Below are positions 18,658 to 29,228 of a DNA stretch of 64,000 nt, piece after piece. Location: the NCBI GenBank assembly GCA_913775725.1, contig CAJYNG010000020.1:207113-271112 (forward strand), given 5' to 3'. The translations under genes were made by a program, and so were the position numbers. The DNA is from an uncultured Stenotrophomonas sp. (GTDB taxonomy: Bacteria > Pseudomonadota > Gammaproteobacteria > Xanthomonadales > Xanthomonadaceae). Numbering within the stretch: position 1 is the first letter of the stretch; the number at the start of each line of letters is the position of its first letter. The notes beneath the pieces were generated by a model that saw only the letters and a list, made by a program, of their open reading frames with translations, made no database searches and had not been told where the DNA came from.

Positions 18658-20486
18658 TCTTCCTCTTCCGGCACATCCTGCGGATTGAGCGTCTTGCTCT
18701 CCCGCTTCGGCGCGGTGAACGGGGTCGGCGTCGGTACGCCCTGCGGGCTGTTGCCATAGATCATCCGCGCGCCGGCATTCAAACCCCCACCGGCAATCTC
18801 CAGCTCGAAGCGCTCGGCGTCGCGGCGACGGATCTGCTCGGCAATCTCCACCGCATCGTCCTCATCCGCACCCAGTTCCACCAGCGCGGCCTGGCCGAAC
18901 AGCACCGCCGATTCAAACGTCTCTCGGATCTGGAAATCGACGCCGGCATGGATCAGCCGCAGCGAATGTTCGCGGTCGAACGAACGCACCATCAGCTTGG
19001 CCTGCGGGAACTCGTGTGCCACCAGTTCAACGATGCGGTCGGCGGCCTCGGCCTTGTCCACGCACACCGCAATCGCGCGCGCAGTGGCTGCGCCGGAGGC
19101 ATGCAGCACATCCAACCGCGTGCCGTCGCCGTAGTAGATCTTGAAACCGAACCGCGCCGCGCTCTGGATCATCTCCACATCGTTGTCGATGATGGTCACG
19201 TCCACGTCGCGCGCCAGCAGCGACTGGCTGGCGACCTGGCCGAAGCGGCCGAAGCCGATCAGCAGCACGCTGCCGGACAGGCCATCGGCCTCGTCCACGC
19301 CGTCCAGGTTGACCGTCGGCTTCGGCGCGATGCGCTTGTAGAGCAGCACCACCAGCGGGGTCAGCGCCATCGACAGCACCACCACGGCGGTGAAGTTGGC
19401 ATTGATCTCCAGGTTGATCACGCCGGCCGATGCCGCGGCGGAGAACAGTACGAAGGCGAACTCGCCGCCCTGCGCCATCAGCACACCGCGATCCAGCGCC
19501 TGTGCGTGATCACTGCCCATGATGCGCGCGACCACGTAGATGCACAGCGCCTTGGCCGCCATCAACGCCAGCACCAGGCCCAGGATCAGCTGCCAGTTGC
19601 CGGCCACCACGCCCAGGTCCAGTGCCATGCCCACGCTGAGGAAGAACAGGCCGAGCAGGATGCCGCGGAACGGTTCGATGTCCGCTTCGATCTGGTGGCG
19701 GAAGGTCGACTCGCTCAGCAGCACGCCGGCCAGGAACGCGCCCATCGCCATCGACAGGCCGGACAGCTGCATCAGCAGCGCCGCGCCCAACACCACCAGC
19801 AGCGCGGCGGCGGTCATCACCTCGCGCGCCTTCGATTCGGCCAGCACGCGGAACAGCGGGTTGAGCAGGAAGCGGCCGACCAGCACCAGGCCGACGATGG
19901 CACCCACGCCGATCGCCACCGACAGCCAGCGCGAACCCTCACCATCGGCACTGCCCGCGCTCGGGCCCATCCAGGCCACCAGCGCCAGCAACGGCACGAT
20001 CAGCAGGTCTTCGAACAGCAGGATCGAAACGATCTTCTGCCCCGACGGCAGCGCGATGTCACCGCGCTCGGCCAGCAGCTGCATCACCACCGCGGTGGAG
20101 GTGAGCACGAAGCCGGTGGCACCGATGAAAGCCACCTGCCAGGGCAGGCCGAACAGCTTGGCGATGCTGGTCAGCACCAGCGCGCAGGTGACGATCTGCA
20201 GCGTGCCCAGCCCGAAGATTTCCTTGCGCAGGCTCCACAGGTGCGAGGGCCGCATTTCCAGGCCGATCACGAACAGGAACATCACCACGCCGAGCTCGGC
20301 GGTATGCAGGATCGCCTGCGGGTCTGAGAACCAGCCCAGCCCGAACGGTCCGATCGCCAGGCCAGCGGCGAAGTAGCCCAGCACCGAGCCCAGGCCGGCC
20401 CGGCGGAACAGGGGCACCATCACCACCGCCGCGCCCAACAGGGCGACGACCTTGACCAGCTCGCTGGTCGCTGCTTCTACCGCCAT
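18654..20486 (-). CDS. CPA2-family monovalent cation/proton antiporter (KefB/KefC-like)
   Basis: 610 residues. The first 380 or so form about a dozen hydrophobic segments of a Na+/H+ exchanger domain (GSVLGYFAAGLAIGP, LGVVMFLFVIGLEM). From about 407 a TrkA-N/RCK domain starts with VLLIGFGRFGQVASQ, a nucleotide-binding GxGxxG variant, and runs to about 525. The tail is low in structure and ends in EEEE. KefB and KefC are glutathione-gated potassium efflux systems protecting from electrophiles; I cannot confirm glutathione gating from sequence, and no KefF/KefG ancillary gene is adjacent. The stop codon lies inside a SMAG repeat, so the repeat defines the C-terminus. Confidence 0.85.
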   Translation of the reverse strand: MAVEAATSELVKVVALLGAAVVMVPLFRRAGLGSVLGYFAAGLAIGPFGLGWFSDPQAILHTAELGVVMFLFVIGLEMRPSHLWSLRKEIFGLGTLQIVTCALVLTSIAKLFGLPWQVAFIGATGFVLTSTAVVMQLLAERGDIALPSGQKIVSILLFEDLLIVPLLALVAWMGPSAGSADGEGSRWLSVAIGVGAIVGLVLVGRFLLNPLFRVLAESKAREVMTAAALLVVLGAALLMQLSGLSMAMGAFLAGVLLSESTFRHQIEADIEPFRGILLGLFFLSVGMALDLGVVAGNWQLILGLVLALMAAKALCIYVVARIMGSDHAQALDRGVLMAQGGEFAFVLFSAAASAGVINLEINANFTAVVVLSMALTPLVVLLYKRIAPKPTVNLDGVDEADGLSGSVLLIGFGRFGQVASQSLLARDVDVTIIDNDVEMIQSAARFGFKIYYGDGTRLDVLHASGAATARAIAVCVDKAEAADRIVELVAHEFPQAKLMVRSFDREHSLRLIHAGVDFQIRETFESAVLFGQAALVELGADEDDAVEIAEQIRRRDAERFELEIAGGGLNAGARMIYGNSPQGVPTPTPFTAPKRESKTLNPQDVPEEEE

Positions 20487-20652
20487 GCGGTGTGTTCCCC
20501 AAGATCCAGAATCGGCTTCAACAATAGAGCAATGCCGATGACGGCAATAGCACGCATGTTGCGCCGGATTGTCTTGGAGATGGAACGATGATGGGAGTGA
20601 CCCCCGACATCATCCCGAAACCACGCACATGCTTCGCTGGGTCCCATGACCT

Positions 20653-20724
20653 GTAGAGCCGAGCCCGCGCTCGACTGCTCTTCGTACCGAGGCCAGAAGC
20701 AGCCGAGCATGGGCTCGGCTCTAC
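20653..20724. repeat. SMAG repeat pair
   Basis: GTAGAGCCGAGCCCGCGCTC on the left and GAGCATGGGCTCGGCTCTAC on the right enclose a short spacer. It lies in the 370-base gap between the antiporter gene and moeB. Confidence 0.85.
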
Positions 20725-20725
20725 A

Positions 20726-20847
20726 GTAGATCCACGCCATGCATGGATGGACGCCGAGCCGTCATGCCACGGTAGATCCACGCCATGCATGGATGGACGC
20801 CCAGCCGTCATGCCACGGTAGATCCACGCCATGCGTGGATGACGCCC
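20726..20847. repeat. Tandem 46-bp repeat, two full copies and one partial
   Basis: Units begin at 20726, 20772 and 20818 with GTAGATCCACGCCATGCATG and continue GATGGACGCC(G/C)AGCCGTCATGCCACG. Each unit holds a hairpin ATCCACGC/GCGTGGAT or ATCCA/TGGAT. The third copy stops at moeB's 3' end. A single copy of the hairpin recurs at 58749-58771. Confidence 0.85.
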
Positions 20848-20856
20848 CGGCCAGCC

Positions 20857-21993
20857 TCACCCACCCCGACAAAACGCGGCGTAATCGATATACCCTGGGA
20901 ACGGCACGCCCGGCGCGCACACCGGGCACTGCGGGTCGGGCCGGATGCCGGTCTCGCGGAAGCGCATGTCCAGCGCATCGAAGCGCAGCAGGCGGCCAAC
21001 CAGCGGCTCGCCGATGCCCAGCAGCAGCTTCAGCACCTCGGTGGCCTGCAGCACGCCGGCCAGGCCGGGCAGCACGCCCAGCACCCCTGCCTCCGAACAG
21101 TTCGGCGCGAACTCCGGCGGCGGCGGTTCCGGGAACAGGCAGCGGTAGCACGGCGCCACGCCACGCTGGCGGCCGGCATCAAACACGCTGACCTGCCCGT
21201 CGAAGCGCTCGATGGCGGCATACACCAGCGGCTTGGCGTGCTTGATGCAGGCGTCGTTGAGCAGGTAGCGCAGCGGGAAGTTGTCCGATCCGTCCAGCAC
21301 CACGTCCACGCCGTCCAGCAGCGCATCCACGTTCTCGGAGGTGACCCGCTCGGGCACCGCTTCGACGTCGATGGAAGGGTTCAGCGCCAGCAGGCGCTCC
21401 CGCGCCGAATCGACCTTGAGCTGGCCGACACTGGCTTCGGTATGCACGATCTGCCGGTGCAGGTTGCTGCGCTCCACGCGGTCGTGGTCGGCGAAGCGCA
21501 GGTGCCCCACCCCGGCCGCGGCCAGATAGAAGCCAGCCGGCGCACCCAGCCCGCCCGCGCCCAGCACCAGCACGCGCGCCTGCTGCAGCCGGCGTTGGCC
21601 GGCCTCGCCCACCTGCGGCAGCAGCAGGTGGCGCGAATAGCGGTCGTAGAAATCGCGGTCCGCAGCACTGGTCAGCGGCTGCACCAGCGGCAACGACTGC
21701 TCGCGCCAGGCCACGGTGCCGCCCGTCACGGAAGCGACCTGGGTGTAGCCGGCCTCCAGCAGGAACTGCGCGGCATCGGCCGAGCGCTTGCCGCTCTGGC
21801 AGATCAGCAGGATTTCCTGTTCGTGCCGCGGCAGATGCGCGGCCGGGTCGGCCTGCAGCTCGCCCTTGGCCACGCCGCGCGCGCCCTCGGCCATGCCCCC
21901 GGCCCGTTCATGCGCCTCGCGCACATCGATCAGCACGGCGCCATGGGCCAGGCGCTCGCGTGCCTGCGCGGGGGAAAGCTCTTGGATGCTCAT
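20857..21993 (-). CDS. moeB: MoeB/ThiF-type adenylyltransferase with N-terminal rhodanese domain
   Basis: 378 residues from ATG 21993. Residues 1-110 form a rhodanese domain with the active-site loop ICQSGKRSAD. The rest is an E1-like adenylating domain: GAGGLGAPAGFYLAAAG binds ATP, DHDRVERSNLHRQI contains the conserved Arg and Asp, and two Cys pairs (CYRC and CPVC) bind zinc. MoeB adenylates the C-terminal glycine of MoaD for molybdopterin synthesis; ThiF does the same for ThiS. Rhodanese fusion points to sulfur transfer to a sulfur-carrier protein. No moa or thi gene is adjacent, so which carrier it serves is not settled by context. The longer upstream frame to 22176 is repeat sequence. Confidence 0.88.
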   Translation of the reverse strand: MSIQELSPAQARERLAHGAVLIDVREAHERAGGMAEGARGVAKGELQADPAAHLPRHEQEILLICQSGKRSADAAQFLLEAGYTQVASVTGGTVAWREQSLPLVQPLTSAADRDFYDRYSRHLLLPQVGEAGQRRLQQARVLVLGAGGLGAPAGFYLAAAGVGHLRFADHDRVERSNLHRQIVHTEASVGQLKVDSARERLLALNPSIDVEAVPERVTSENVDALLDGVDVVLDGSDNFPLRYLLNDACIKHAKPLVYAAIERFDGQVSVFDAGRQRGVAPCYRCLFPEPPPPEFAPNCSEAGVLGVLPGLAGVLQATEVLKLLLGIGEPLVGRLLRFDALDMRFRETGIRPDPQCPVCAPGVPFPGYIDYAAFCRGG

Positions 21994-22040
21994 GGCGGCA
22001 TTATCGCGCACGCGGCGTCGGCCCGCCTTGACCGGAATCT

Positions 22041-22125
22041 GTAGAGCCGAGCCTATGCTCGGCAAGCGCGCGCAGCGCGCCTGCGGCAATGCGCGAAAAG
22101 CAGCCGAGCGTGGGCTCGGCTCTAC
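22041..22125. repeat. SMAG repeat pair
   Basis: GTAGAGCCGAGCCTATGCTC and GAGCGTGGGCTCGGCTCTAC in inverted orientation, with a GCGCGCGCAGCGCGC hairpin between them. It lies upstream of moeB. Confidence 0.85.
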
Positions 22126-22178
22126 AGGCCCACCGCAAGCGTACGGTAGCGCCAGCCCTGACCCCATTCCCCACAACG

Positions 22179-22206
22179 AAAAAGGCGGCCCTCAGGCCGC
22201 CTTTTT
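22179..22206. terminator. Bidirectional intrinsic terminator downstream of der
   Basis: A 12-bp perfect stem AAAAAGGCGGCC / GGCCGCCTTTTT with loop CTCA starts five bases past the der stop. On the minus strand the stem is followed by its own U run, so it should end the ndk-der transcript. Confidence 0.9.
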
Positions 22207-22211
22207 CTGCA

Positions 22212-23609
22212 TCACTTGCCCTTGACGTGCTTCATCAAGCGCCGCTTGGCCTTGACCTGCCGCTCGGTGAGGACGTTCTTCTTGCCCTCGTACGGGTTGG
22301 TACCCTCGCGGAAGATGAAACTCACCGGCGTACCGATCAGCTTGAAGCGCTTGCGGAAGAAGTTCTCCAGGTAGCGCTTGTACGATTCCTGCAGCTCCTT
22401 CAGGCGGGTGCCGTGCACGATGAAGGTCGGCGGGTTTGCGCCGGCCGGGTGCACGTAGCGCAGCTTGGAGACGTGGCCGCGGATGGTCGGCGGCGGGTTG
22501 GTCTCGTAGGCCACTTCCAGCGCCTTGTTCACTTCGCTGGTGGTGAAGGTCTTGTTCGCCGATTCGTGCGCACGGTGCACCGCACGGAACAGCTCACGCA
22601 GACCCGAGCCATGCTTGGCCGAGATGCGCACGGACTCGGCCCACGGCACGAAGCCCAGCTTCAGCGACAGCATGGTTTCGGCCTGCTCGCGCTGGTACTC
22701 GGTCAGGCCATCCCACTTGTTGATGGCAATGACCAGCGCGCGGCCGGCATCGAGCACGGCACCGAGCACGGTGGCGTCCTGGTCGGTCACGCCTTCGGTG
22801 GCGTCGAGCATCAGCACGGCCACCTGGCACTGCTCGATCGACTGCATGGTCTTGACCACCGAGAACTTCTCGACCACCTCGTCCACGCGCGAACGACGGC
22901 GCAGGCCGGCGGTATCGATCAGGCGGTATTCGCGGCCATCACGCTCCAGGTCCACTGCGATCGAATCGCGGGTGGTGCCCGGCACGTCGGAGGCGATCAT
23001 GCGCTCCTCGCCGAGGATGCGGTTGACCAGGGTCGACTTGCCCACGTTCGGGCGGCCGACGAAGGCGATGCGGATGCGGTTCGGATCGTTGTCCAGCTCT
23101 TCGCCGCTGCCTTCTTCCGGCAGGCGCTGGATCACTTCGTCCAGCAGGTCGTCCAGACCCTGGCGATGCGCAGCCGACACGGTCAGCATCTCGCCGAAGC
23201 CGTAACGGGCGAACTCCGAACGCACGGTGTCCTCGTCGGTGCCGTCGATCTTGTTGATCAGCAGCAGCGTCGGGCGCGACAGCTTGCGCAGCCAGGCCAG
23301 GATCTCGTCGTCCATCGCCGAGGTACCCTCACGGGCGTCGACCACGAACAGGATCAGGTCGGCTTCCGCCGCAGCGGCGCGGGCCTGGCGGGTGGTAGCC
23401 CCTGCCAGACCCTCTTCTTCTTCCGCGATACCGCCGGTGTCGACGACGAGGAAATGGTTGTCCTCGTCCAGACGACAGACGCCGTAGTTGCGGTCGCGGG
23501 TGACGCCGGGCTGGTCATGGACCAGCGCGTCACGGGTGCGCGTAAGCGCATTGAAAATAGTCGACTTGCCGACATTCGGCCGTCCAACCAGGGCGACCAA
23601 AGGCAGCAT
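22212..23609 (-). CDS. der: Ribosome biogenesis GTPase Der (EngA)
   Basis: 465 residues with two consecutive GTPase domains, each opening with GRPNVGKST (near 8 and near 182), DTGG or DTAG switch motifs and NKxD motifs (NKID, NKWD). The C-terminal KH-like domain ends in a basic tail ([14 protein letters not shown]). Der binds the 50S subunit during late assembly and is essential in most bacteria. It is the last gene of the ndk-rlmN-pilF-rodZ-yfgM-bamB-der series and is followed at once by a strong terminator. The 17-base gap to bamB suggests co-transcription. Confidence 0.98.
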   Translation of the reverse strand: MLPLVALVGRPNVGKSTIFNALTRTRDALVHDQPGVTRDRNYGVCRLDEDNHFLVVDTGGIAEEEEGLAGATTRQARAAAAEADLILFVVDAREGTSAMDDEILAWLRKLSRPTLLLINKIDGTDEDTVRSEFARYGFGEMLTVSAAHRQGLDDLLDEVIQRLPEEGSGEELDNDPNRIRIAFVGRPNVGKSTLVNRILGEERMIASDVPGTTRDSIAVDLERDGREYRLIDTAGLRRRSRVDEVVEKFSVVKTMQSIEQCQVAVLMLDATEGVTDQDATVLGAVLDAGRALVIAINKWDGLTEYQREQAETMLSLKLGFVPWAESVRISAKHGSGLRELFRAVHRAHESANKTFTTSEVNKALEVAYETNPPPTIRGHVSKLRYVHPAGANPPTFIVHGTRLKELQESYKRYLENFFRKRFKLIGTPVSFIFREGTNPYEGKKNVLTERQVKAKRRLMKHVKGK

Positions 23610-23626
23610 CGCGATTACTCCAATTT

Positions 23627-24835
23627 TTAATTTGCCAACCGGAAGGCGGTCAGCTTGCCATCAACGTTCTGCACCAGCAGCACCCCGTCTACGACGACCG
23701 GCTGGGCCAGCAGGGCGTCGCCGCCACTTTTTGCCCGTGCCGCCATCGCACCATCGGAGGTCTTCAACCAGTGCACGTATCCCTTGTAGTCGCCGACGAC
23801 CACGTAATCGCCGTGCAGCGCCGGGCCGGTCAGCGATCGACGCGCCAGCTCGGTCTGCGACCACATGGCGGCGCCGGTCGCCTTGTCCAGGCCGAACACG
23901 CCACCCTTGTTGTCAGTGACGAACACATTGCCCGACGACACCGCCACGCCACCTGCACCGCCATGGTCGCGCGCCCACAGCGGGCGACCGGTCGGGCCTT
24001 CGATGGCCATGGTCTGGTTCTTGAAGCTGCTCACGTAGAGGGTGTTGCCCTCCAGCACCGGGGCGCCGTCGACGTCGGCCATGCGCTCCAGCTCGGTACG
24101 GCCTTCGCCGTTGCCGAGGTTCTGCTCCCACAGGGTACGGCCATCCTGCATGGCGAGCGCGGCAACCGCGCCCTCGTCCTTGCCGATGAACAGCACGCCC
24201 GGGCCGGTGACCACCGGCGCGTTGCCGCGCACGGTCAGCGCCGGCAGCTCGCTCGGGTTGAACCACTTCTGGGTGCCGTTGCCGGCATCGAAGGCCGTGA
24301 CGCGGCCGTCGTTGCTGCGCACGAACACCAGGCCCTGGGCCACGGCCGGCGCGGCAATGACTTCACCCGGAACACGGGCGCGCCACTTCTCGCTGCCATC
24401 GTTGATGTCCAGGGCGATGACCTGGCCATCGAGCGTGCCGATCACGACCAGGTTCTCACCGACACCCGGGCCGCCGGACAGGCGCAGCTTCGGCTTCTTC
24501 TTTTCCTTCTGCGGCTCCCAGGTCCAGACCTTCTTGCCGGTCTGCAGGTCGATGGCGTGCACGCCACCGGTGATCGCCGCGGCGAACACATGGCCGTTGG
24601 CCACGGCCGGGCCCTGGCGCACGCCGATGCGGCGCTCACCCTTGCCGAGGTTGACCGACCAGGCCTTGTTGACCTTCACGCTTGGCTCGAACTTGACCAG
24701 CTCAGCCGGCTCCTGGGCCTTCTTCGCTGCCGCGTCCTTGCCAGCGAACCAGCCCTTCATGGTGCTGCAGCCGGTCAGGGCCATGCCCATCAGGAGCACG
24801 GTGGCGACGCGGGTGATCATGACCTTCTGACTCAT
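23627..24835 (-). CDS. bamB: Outer membrane assembly lipoprotein BamB
   Basis: 402 residues. A signal peptide ends in a lipobox (MALTGC), giving a lipoprotein of the inner leaflet of the outer membrane. The rest is an eight-bladed PQQ-like beta propeller with repeated blade motifs such as [45 protein letters not shown] and [15 protein letters not shown]. BamB works with BamA in folding outer-membrane proteins. The ATG overlaps the stop of the yfgM-like gene by one base (TGATG). A TTG codon directly upstream gives a one-residue-longer alternative. Confidence 0.95.
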   Translation of the reverse strand: MSQKVMITRVATVLLMGMALTGCSTMKGWFAGKDAAAKKAQEPAELVKFEPSVKVNKAWSVNLGKGERRIGVRQGPAVANGHVFAAAITGGVHAIDLQTGKKVWTWEPQKEKKKPKLRLSGGPGVGENLVVIGTLDGQVIALDINDGSEKWRARVPGEVIAAPAVAQGLVFVRSNDGRVTAFDAGNGTQKWFNPSELPALTVRGNAPVVTGPGVLFIGKDEGAVAALAMQDGRTLWEQNLGNGEGRTELERMADVDGAPVLEGNTLYVSSFKNQTMAIEGPTGRPLWARDHGGAGGVAVSSGNVFVTDNKGGVFGLDKATGAAMWSQTELARRSLTGPALHGDYVVVGDYKGYVHWLKTSDGAMAARAKSGGDALLAQPVVVDGVLLVQNVDGKLTAFRLAN

Positions 24836-25473
24836 CAAACCGACTCCGCAGGGGCGGCGACCGTGCCGCCGGCATCCATTACCTTGGTTTCCAGCAGGCG
24901 CCGCTGCGGCGCTGCCACGTCCAGCGACTTCAACGCCTTCTCGTACTGTGCACGGGCATCATCACGCTTGCCCTGCGCCAGCAGCGCGTCGCCATGGATT
25001 TCCAGGCTGCTGCTGTCAGTGGCGCTGCCCAGCAGCTTGATCGCCTCGTCGCTCTTGCCGGTGGCCACCAGCAGGCGGGCCACACGCTGGTCGACCACGC
25101 GCTGCAGGTCACCTTCGACCTTCACGCCGCGCAGGGTGGCCAGCGCTTCTTCATTCTTGCCGGCGTCGACCTGGGCCTTGGCCAGCTGCAGCGCCGCGAG
25201 GTCGCCATAGATGCTGGACGGGCCGGCTTCGAGCGCCTTCACTGCCTTGGCAGCGTCGTCGAGCTTGTTCTGCTGCAGGCCGACCAGCGCCTTCTGGTAC
25301 TCGACATTGGCCGAGGCCAGCTTGCCGCCCTGATCCTTCTGGTACCACTGCCAGCCGGCAATGGCACCGATCGCGATGGCTACGCCACCGAGGATGCTGG
25401 CGCCATTCTTCCGCAGCCAGCTGCGGACGCGTTCACTTTGTTCGTGCTCGTCGAGCAGATCGTCGATCGCCAT
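24835..25473 (-). CDS. yfgM: YfgM-family TPR protein (periplasmic ancillary SecYEG translocon subunit)
   Basis: 212 residues. A short cytoplasmic N-terminus (MAIDDLLDEHEQSERVRSWL) is followed by one membrane segment (about 28-45, GGVAIAIGAIAGW) and a periplasmic tetratricopeptide-like domain rich in Ala and Leu. In E. coli YfgM links the Sec translocon with periplasmic chaperones and is encoded next to bamB, as here. Its stop overlaps the bamB ATG. The ispG and hisS genes that sit between rodZ and yfgM in E. coli are absent at this position. Confidence 0.9.
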   Translation of the reverse strand: MAIDDLLDEHEQSERVRSWLRKNGASILGGVAIAIGAIAGWQWYQKDQGGKLASANVEYQKALVGLQQNKLDDAAKAVKALEAGPSSIYGDLAALQLAKAQVDAGKNEEALATLRGVKVEGDLQRVVDQRVARLLVATGKSDEAIKLLGSATDSSSLEIHGDALLAQGKRDDARAQYEKALKSLDVAAPQRRLLETKVMDAGGTVAAPAESV

Positions 25474-25538
25474 GCGTACTCTCGCCCCGCCCGTCGGGAG
25501 GGACCATTGGGATTAATCGAAGGTGGTGAAACCGCGCC

Positions 25539-26411
25539 TCAGTGCGAAACCGGGACTACGGAGCCTTCAGAGGATACCTGAAAGCGTGCCACGTTGGCTC
25601 GCTGGTAGGGGGTCAGATCGACGATAGCGCCGTTCTGCTGAACCTGGACCGCCGATGCGTTGCCCAGGGTCACCCGGGTCACCTGGCCCGGGGTGAAGCT
25701 GCGGCTTTCGCCGGACTTGATCAGTGCCTTCTCGACGGTGGCACCGTCCGGGCCGCCGATATCGACCCAGCTGTCGCCGCTGAACTGCATTTCCAGCGTG
25801 TTGCCAACCGCAGCCGGCGCCGGGGCCGAACGCGGCACCGGGGCCAGCGAGGCCACGTACGGGGTCGCGGCCGGCTTGCTGGCCGGGACGCTCGCCACAT
25901 CAACCGGTGCCGCCGCCTCCACGCCTGCCGCAGACGGGGTCACCGGCACGGCAGCCGGGATCGCATCCAGCGAGGCCGTGTTCGGCGACGGGGTGGCGCT
26001 GCCGTCGAAGTGGCCACGGGTGGCGAACCACACCGGCACGGCCAGCACTGCGGTGATGCCGACATAGAGCATGCGCCGGCCGAGGTTTTCGGCAATACGG
26101 CGCGCACGCGGGGTATGGGTATGGCTGACCAGGGTGGGCGGCACCACCGGCCCGACCTGGGCCTGCTCCAGCAGCTGCCCCACGTCCACGTTGAGCAGGC
26201 GCGCATAGCTGCGCAGCTGACCGCGCACGAACACCGGTGCGCCGAGCTTCTGCCATTGTTCTTCTTCCAGCGACCTGACCACCTGGACCGGCATGCGCAG
26301 GCGCGAGCCGACATCTTCGAGGGTCAGTCCGGCCGCCTCACGGGCCTGGCGCAGGCGGGTGCCGCAGCCGGCCGCAGTCTCGAGAGCGCTCACAGTCTGG
26401 TCATCAATCAC
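25539..26411 (-). CDS. rodZ: Cytoskeleton protein RodZ
   Basis: 290 residues from GTG 26411; no usable in-frame ATG precedes it, and TTGATG just upstream leads to a stop. An N-terminal Xre-type helix-turn-helix (GTRLRQAREAAGLTLEDVGS, about 17-85) binds MreB. A membrane segment lies near 113-130 (MLYVGITAVLAVPVWF). After a Pro/Ala/Val-rich periplasmic linker, the DUF4115 domain (about 195-290) starts near LEMQFSGDSWVDIGG. RodZ anchors MreB and sets rod shape. It follows pilF by 18 bases. Confidence 0.93.
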   Translation of the reverse strand: MIDDQTVSALETAAGCGTRLRQAREAAGLTLEDVGSRLRMPVQVVRSLEEEQWQKLGAPVFVRGQLRSYARLLNVDVGQLLEQAQVGPVVPPTLVSHTHTPRARRIAENLGRRMLYVGITAVLAVPVWFATRGHFDGSATPSPNTASLDAIPAAVPVTPSAAGVEAAAPVDVASVPASKPAATPYVASLAPVPRSAPAPAAVGNTLEMQFSGDSWVDIGGPDGATVEKALIKSGESRSFTPGQVTRVTLGNASAVQVQQNGAIVDLTPYQRANVARFQVSSEGSVVPVSH

Positions 26412-26429
26412 AATGCATCAACCCTGGAG

Positions 26430-27201
26430 TTAGGAGCCCGCTTCCTGCGGAAATTCCTGTCGAATCCGCTGAATATAGCGATCAGATGCCGCCCGATCAC
26501 CCAGCCGCGCTTCGATTTGAGACGCAAGTTGTAACACGGAACGCGTTGCGGGTGCAGCCGCAATCCTACGTTCGGCGAAGGCCCGAGCCTCCATGTAGCG
26601 GCCCTGGCGGTAGCTCAGCTGGGCCATCGCCTCCAGCGCAACCGGGTTTCCGGGCAGCGTTGCCAGCGCGGCACGCAGGTCGCGCTCGGCACGTTCGAAC
26701 TGGCCCGCATCCAGCGCACAGCCGCCGGCATTGGCCTGTGCTTCGGCCGGCGTGGCGTAGCCCGGCGCCTGCAGCGCACGATCGAACCAGACCAGCGACT
26801 CCGCCGGCCGGCCCTGCTGGCACAGCCACGCGCCGTAATTGTTGAGGACGTCCCCGCGCTGCGGCGCCTGTTCGGCAGCCCTGCGGAAGCTCTCACCGGC
26901 CTGCTGGGTACGGCCACGGCGCTCGTCGATGCCGGCCATCAGCACCAGCGCATCAGGCGACTCGGGTGCCAGCTTCAGCGCCTCGCGCGCCTTGCGTTCG
27001 GCCGCATCGAGGTTGCCGACCTGCATGTCGCGGGCGGCCAGCGCCAGCAGGTCCTGCAGGCGCACCTGACGCCGCACGTTGTCCGGATCACGGACCGAGT
27101 AGACCGGCGCCTCGCTGGGGCCCAGCCTGGCCTTGGGTTGGGATTTGCAGCCGCCGACCGCAACGGCCAGCACGCCTGCGAACAGAACCAGCCAGAGGCG
27201 G

Positions 27202-27215
<14 letters not shown>
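26430..27215 (-). CDS. pilF: Type IV pilus pilotin PilF/PilW (TPR lipoprotein)
   Basis: 261 residues. The lipobox AVAVGGC near 23 predicts outer-membrane lipid anchoring. Six or so tetratricopeptide repeats fill the mature protein, for example [21 protein letters not shown]-like helices and [19 protein letters not shown]. PilF is the pilotin that helps the secretin PilQ reach and assemble in the outer membrane. The location between rlmN and rodZ is the standard one in gammaproteobacteria with type IV pili. The start overlaps the rlmN stop by 14 bases. Confidence 0.92.
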
Positions 27216-28407
<1,192 letters not shown>

Positions 28408-28417
28408 GGCATTACTC

Positions 28418-28843
28418 TCAGCGCGAGACGACTTCGGTGGCGGCGAAGAAGTAGGCGATTTCAATCGCGGCATTCTCGACCGAGTCCGAGCCGTGGGCGG
28501 CGTTGGCATCGATGGATTCGGCAAAGTCGGCGCGGATGGTGCCCGCAGCGGCTTCCTTCGGGTTGGTGGCGCCCAGCAGGTCGCGGTGGGCCAGGACGGC
28601 GTTCTCGCCTTCCAGGGCCTGGATCATCACCGGGCCGGAGATCATGAACTCGACCAGCGCGTTGAAGAACGGACGCTCGCGGTGCACGGCGTAGAAGCCT
28701 TCGGCTTCACGGCGCGACAGCTGCTTGTACTTGGCGGCCACGACCTTCAGGCCGGCCTTCTCGAAGCGGGCGTAGATTTCGCCGATGACGTTCTTGGCAA
28801 CGGCGTCCGGCTTGATGATCGAAAGGGTGCGCTCCAGCGCCAT
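28418..28843 (-). CDS. ndk: Nucleoside diphosphate kinase
   Basis: 141 residues from ATG 28843. It transfers the gamma phosphate of ATP to other nucleoside diphosphates through a phospho-histidine, His117 in NAAHGSDS. The N-terminus [12 protein letters not shown] and the EFMISGPV block are diagnostic. It heads the ndk-rlmN-pilF-rodZ run. A strong minus-strand terminator lies only about 50 bases upstream of the start, so the promoter must either sit in the short interval between or be preceded by an attenuated leader. Confidence 0.98.
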   Translation of the reverse strand: MALERTLSIIKPDAVAKNVIGEIYARFEKAGLKVVAAKYKQLSRREAEGFYAVHRERPFFNALVEFMISGPVMIQALEGENAVLAHRDLLGATNPKEAAAGTIRADFAESIDANAAHGSDSVENAAIEIAYFFAATEVVSR

Positions 28844-28892
28844 GGGATGTCTCCAATGGAATCGGGCCGCTGATGGCCCGAAGGGTAACATG

Positions 28893-28918
28893 AAAAAAAC
28901 CCGCGTCGGGACGCGGGC
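28893..28918 (-). terminator. Minus-strand intrinsic terminator upstream of ndk
   Basis: The stem CCCGCGT / ACGCGGG with a 4-base loop is followed on the minus strand by seven U residues. No minus-strand gene lies upstream of it, so it may end a leader or small RNA. Confidence 0.8.
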
Positions 28919-28989
28919 TTAGCCTGATAAACGTAGGCGAATTGTAAAAGATAACGTGGCCGGGTGGTAGAGGGCCGTGCGGCCCTGCT

Positions 28990-29101
28990 GTAGAGCCGAG
29001 CCCATGCTCGGCTGGCCTTTGGGCCGAAGAGCAGCCGAGCGCGGGCTCGGCTCTACACGACCAGCATCGGGGGTCGGAGCCCCGTTCGGGGATCCGACCC
29101 C
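28990..29101. repeat. SMAG pair and a neighbouring GGGGTCGG palindrome
   Basis: At 28990-29055 GTAGAGCCGAGCCCATGCTC faces GAGCGCGGGCTCGGCTCTAC. At 29070-29101 a separate hairpin pairs GGGGTCGGA with TCCGACCCC around CCCCGTTCGGGG. Both lie between the ndk leader and the tetR promoter. Confidence 0.85.
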
Positions 29102-29194
29102 ACCCGTGCCCATTCACCCACCTGAGTGAAATCTGACCGGAACGGCCGATTTTGCTGCACTGCAAAATGCCATACGCCACCGTCTGGTCCTAGT

Positions 29195-29212
29195 ATCAAA
29201 CAATCGTTTGAT
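29195..29212. promoter_or_regulatory. PsrA-like operator upstream of the beta-oxidation operon
   Basis: A perfect inverted repeat ATCAAAC-AATC-GTTTGAT lies 17 bases before the regulator ATG. It contains CAAAC-N4-GTTTG, matching the published PsrA box of Pseudomonas. A TAGTAT at 29191-29196 could be the -10 box it blocks, suggesting autorepression of the whole operon. Confidence 0.7.
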
Positions 29213-29228
29213 TAAGGTCCGCCCGCCG

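Noticed and set aside
17511-20327. 938-codon plus-strand frame across folD and the antiporter gene
   Set aside because: It is antisense to two clear genes, is His/Gln/Arg-rich as expected of a GC-rich antisense frame, and has no family features.
20726-20847. Short CRISPR-like array
   Set aside because: The 46-bp unit repeats in full with no unique spacers; it is a tandem duplication.
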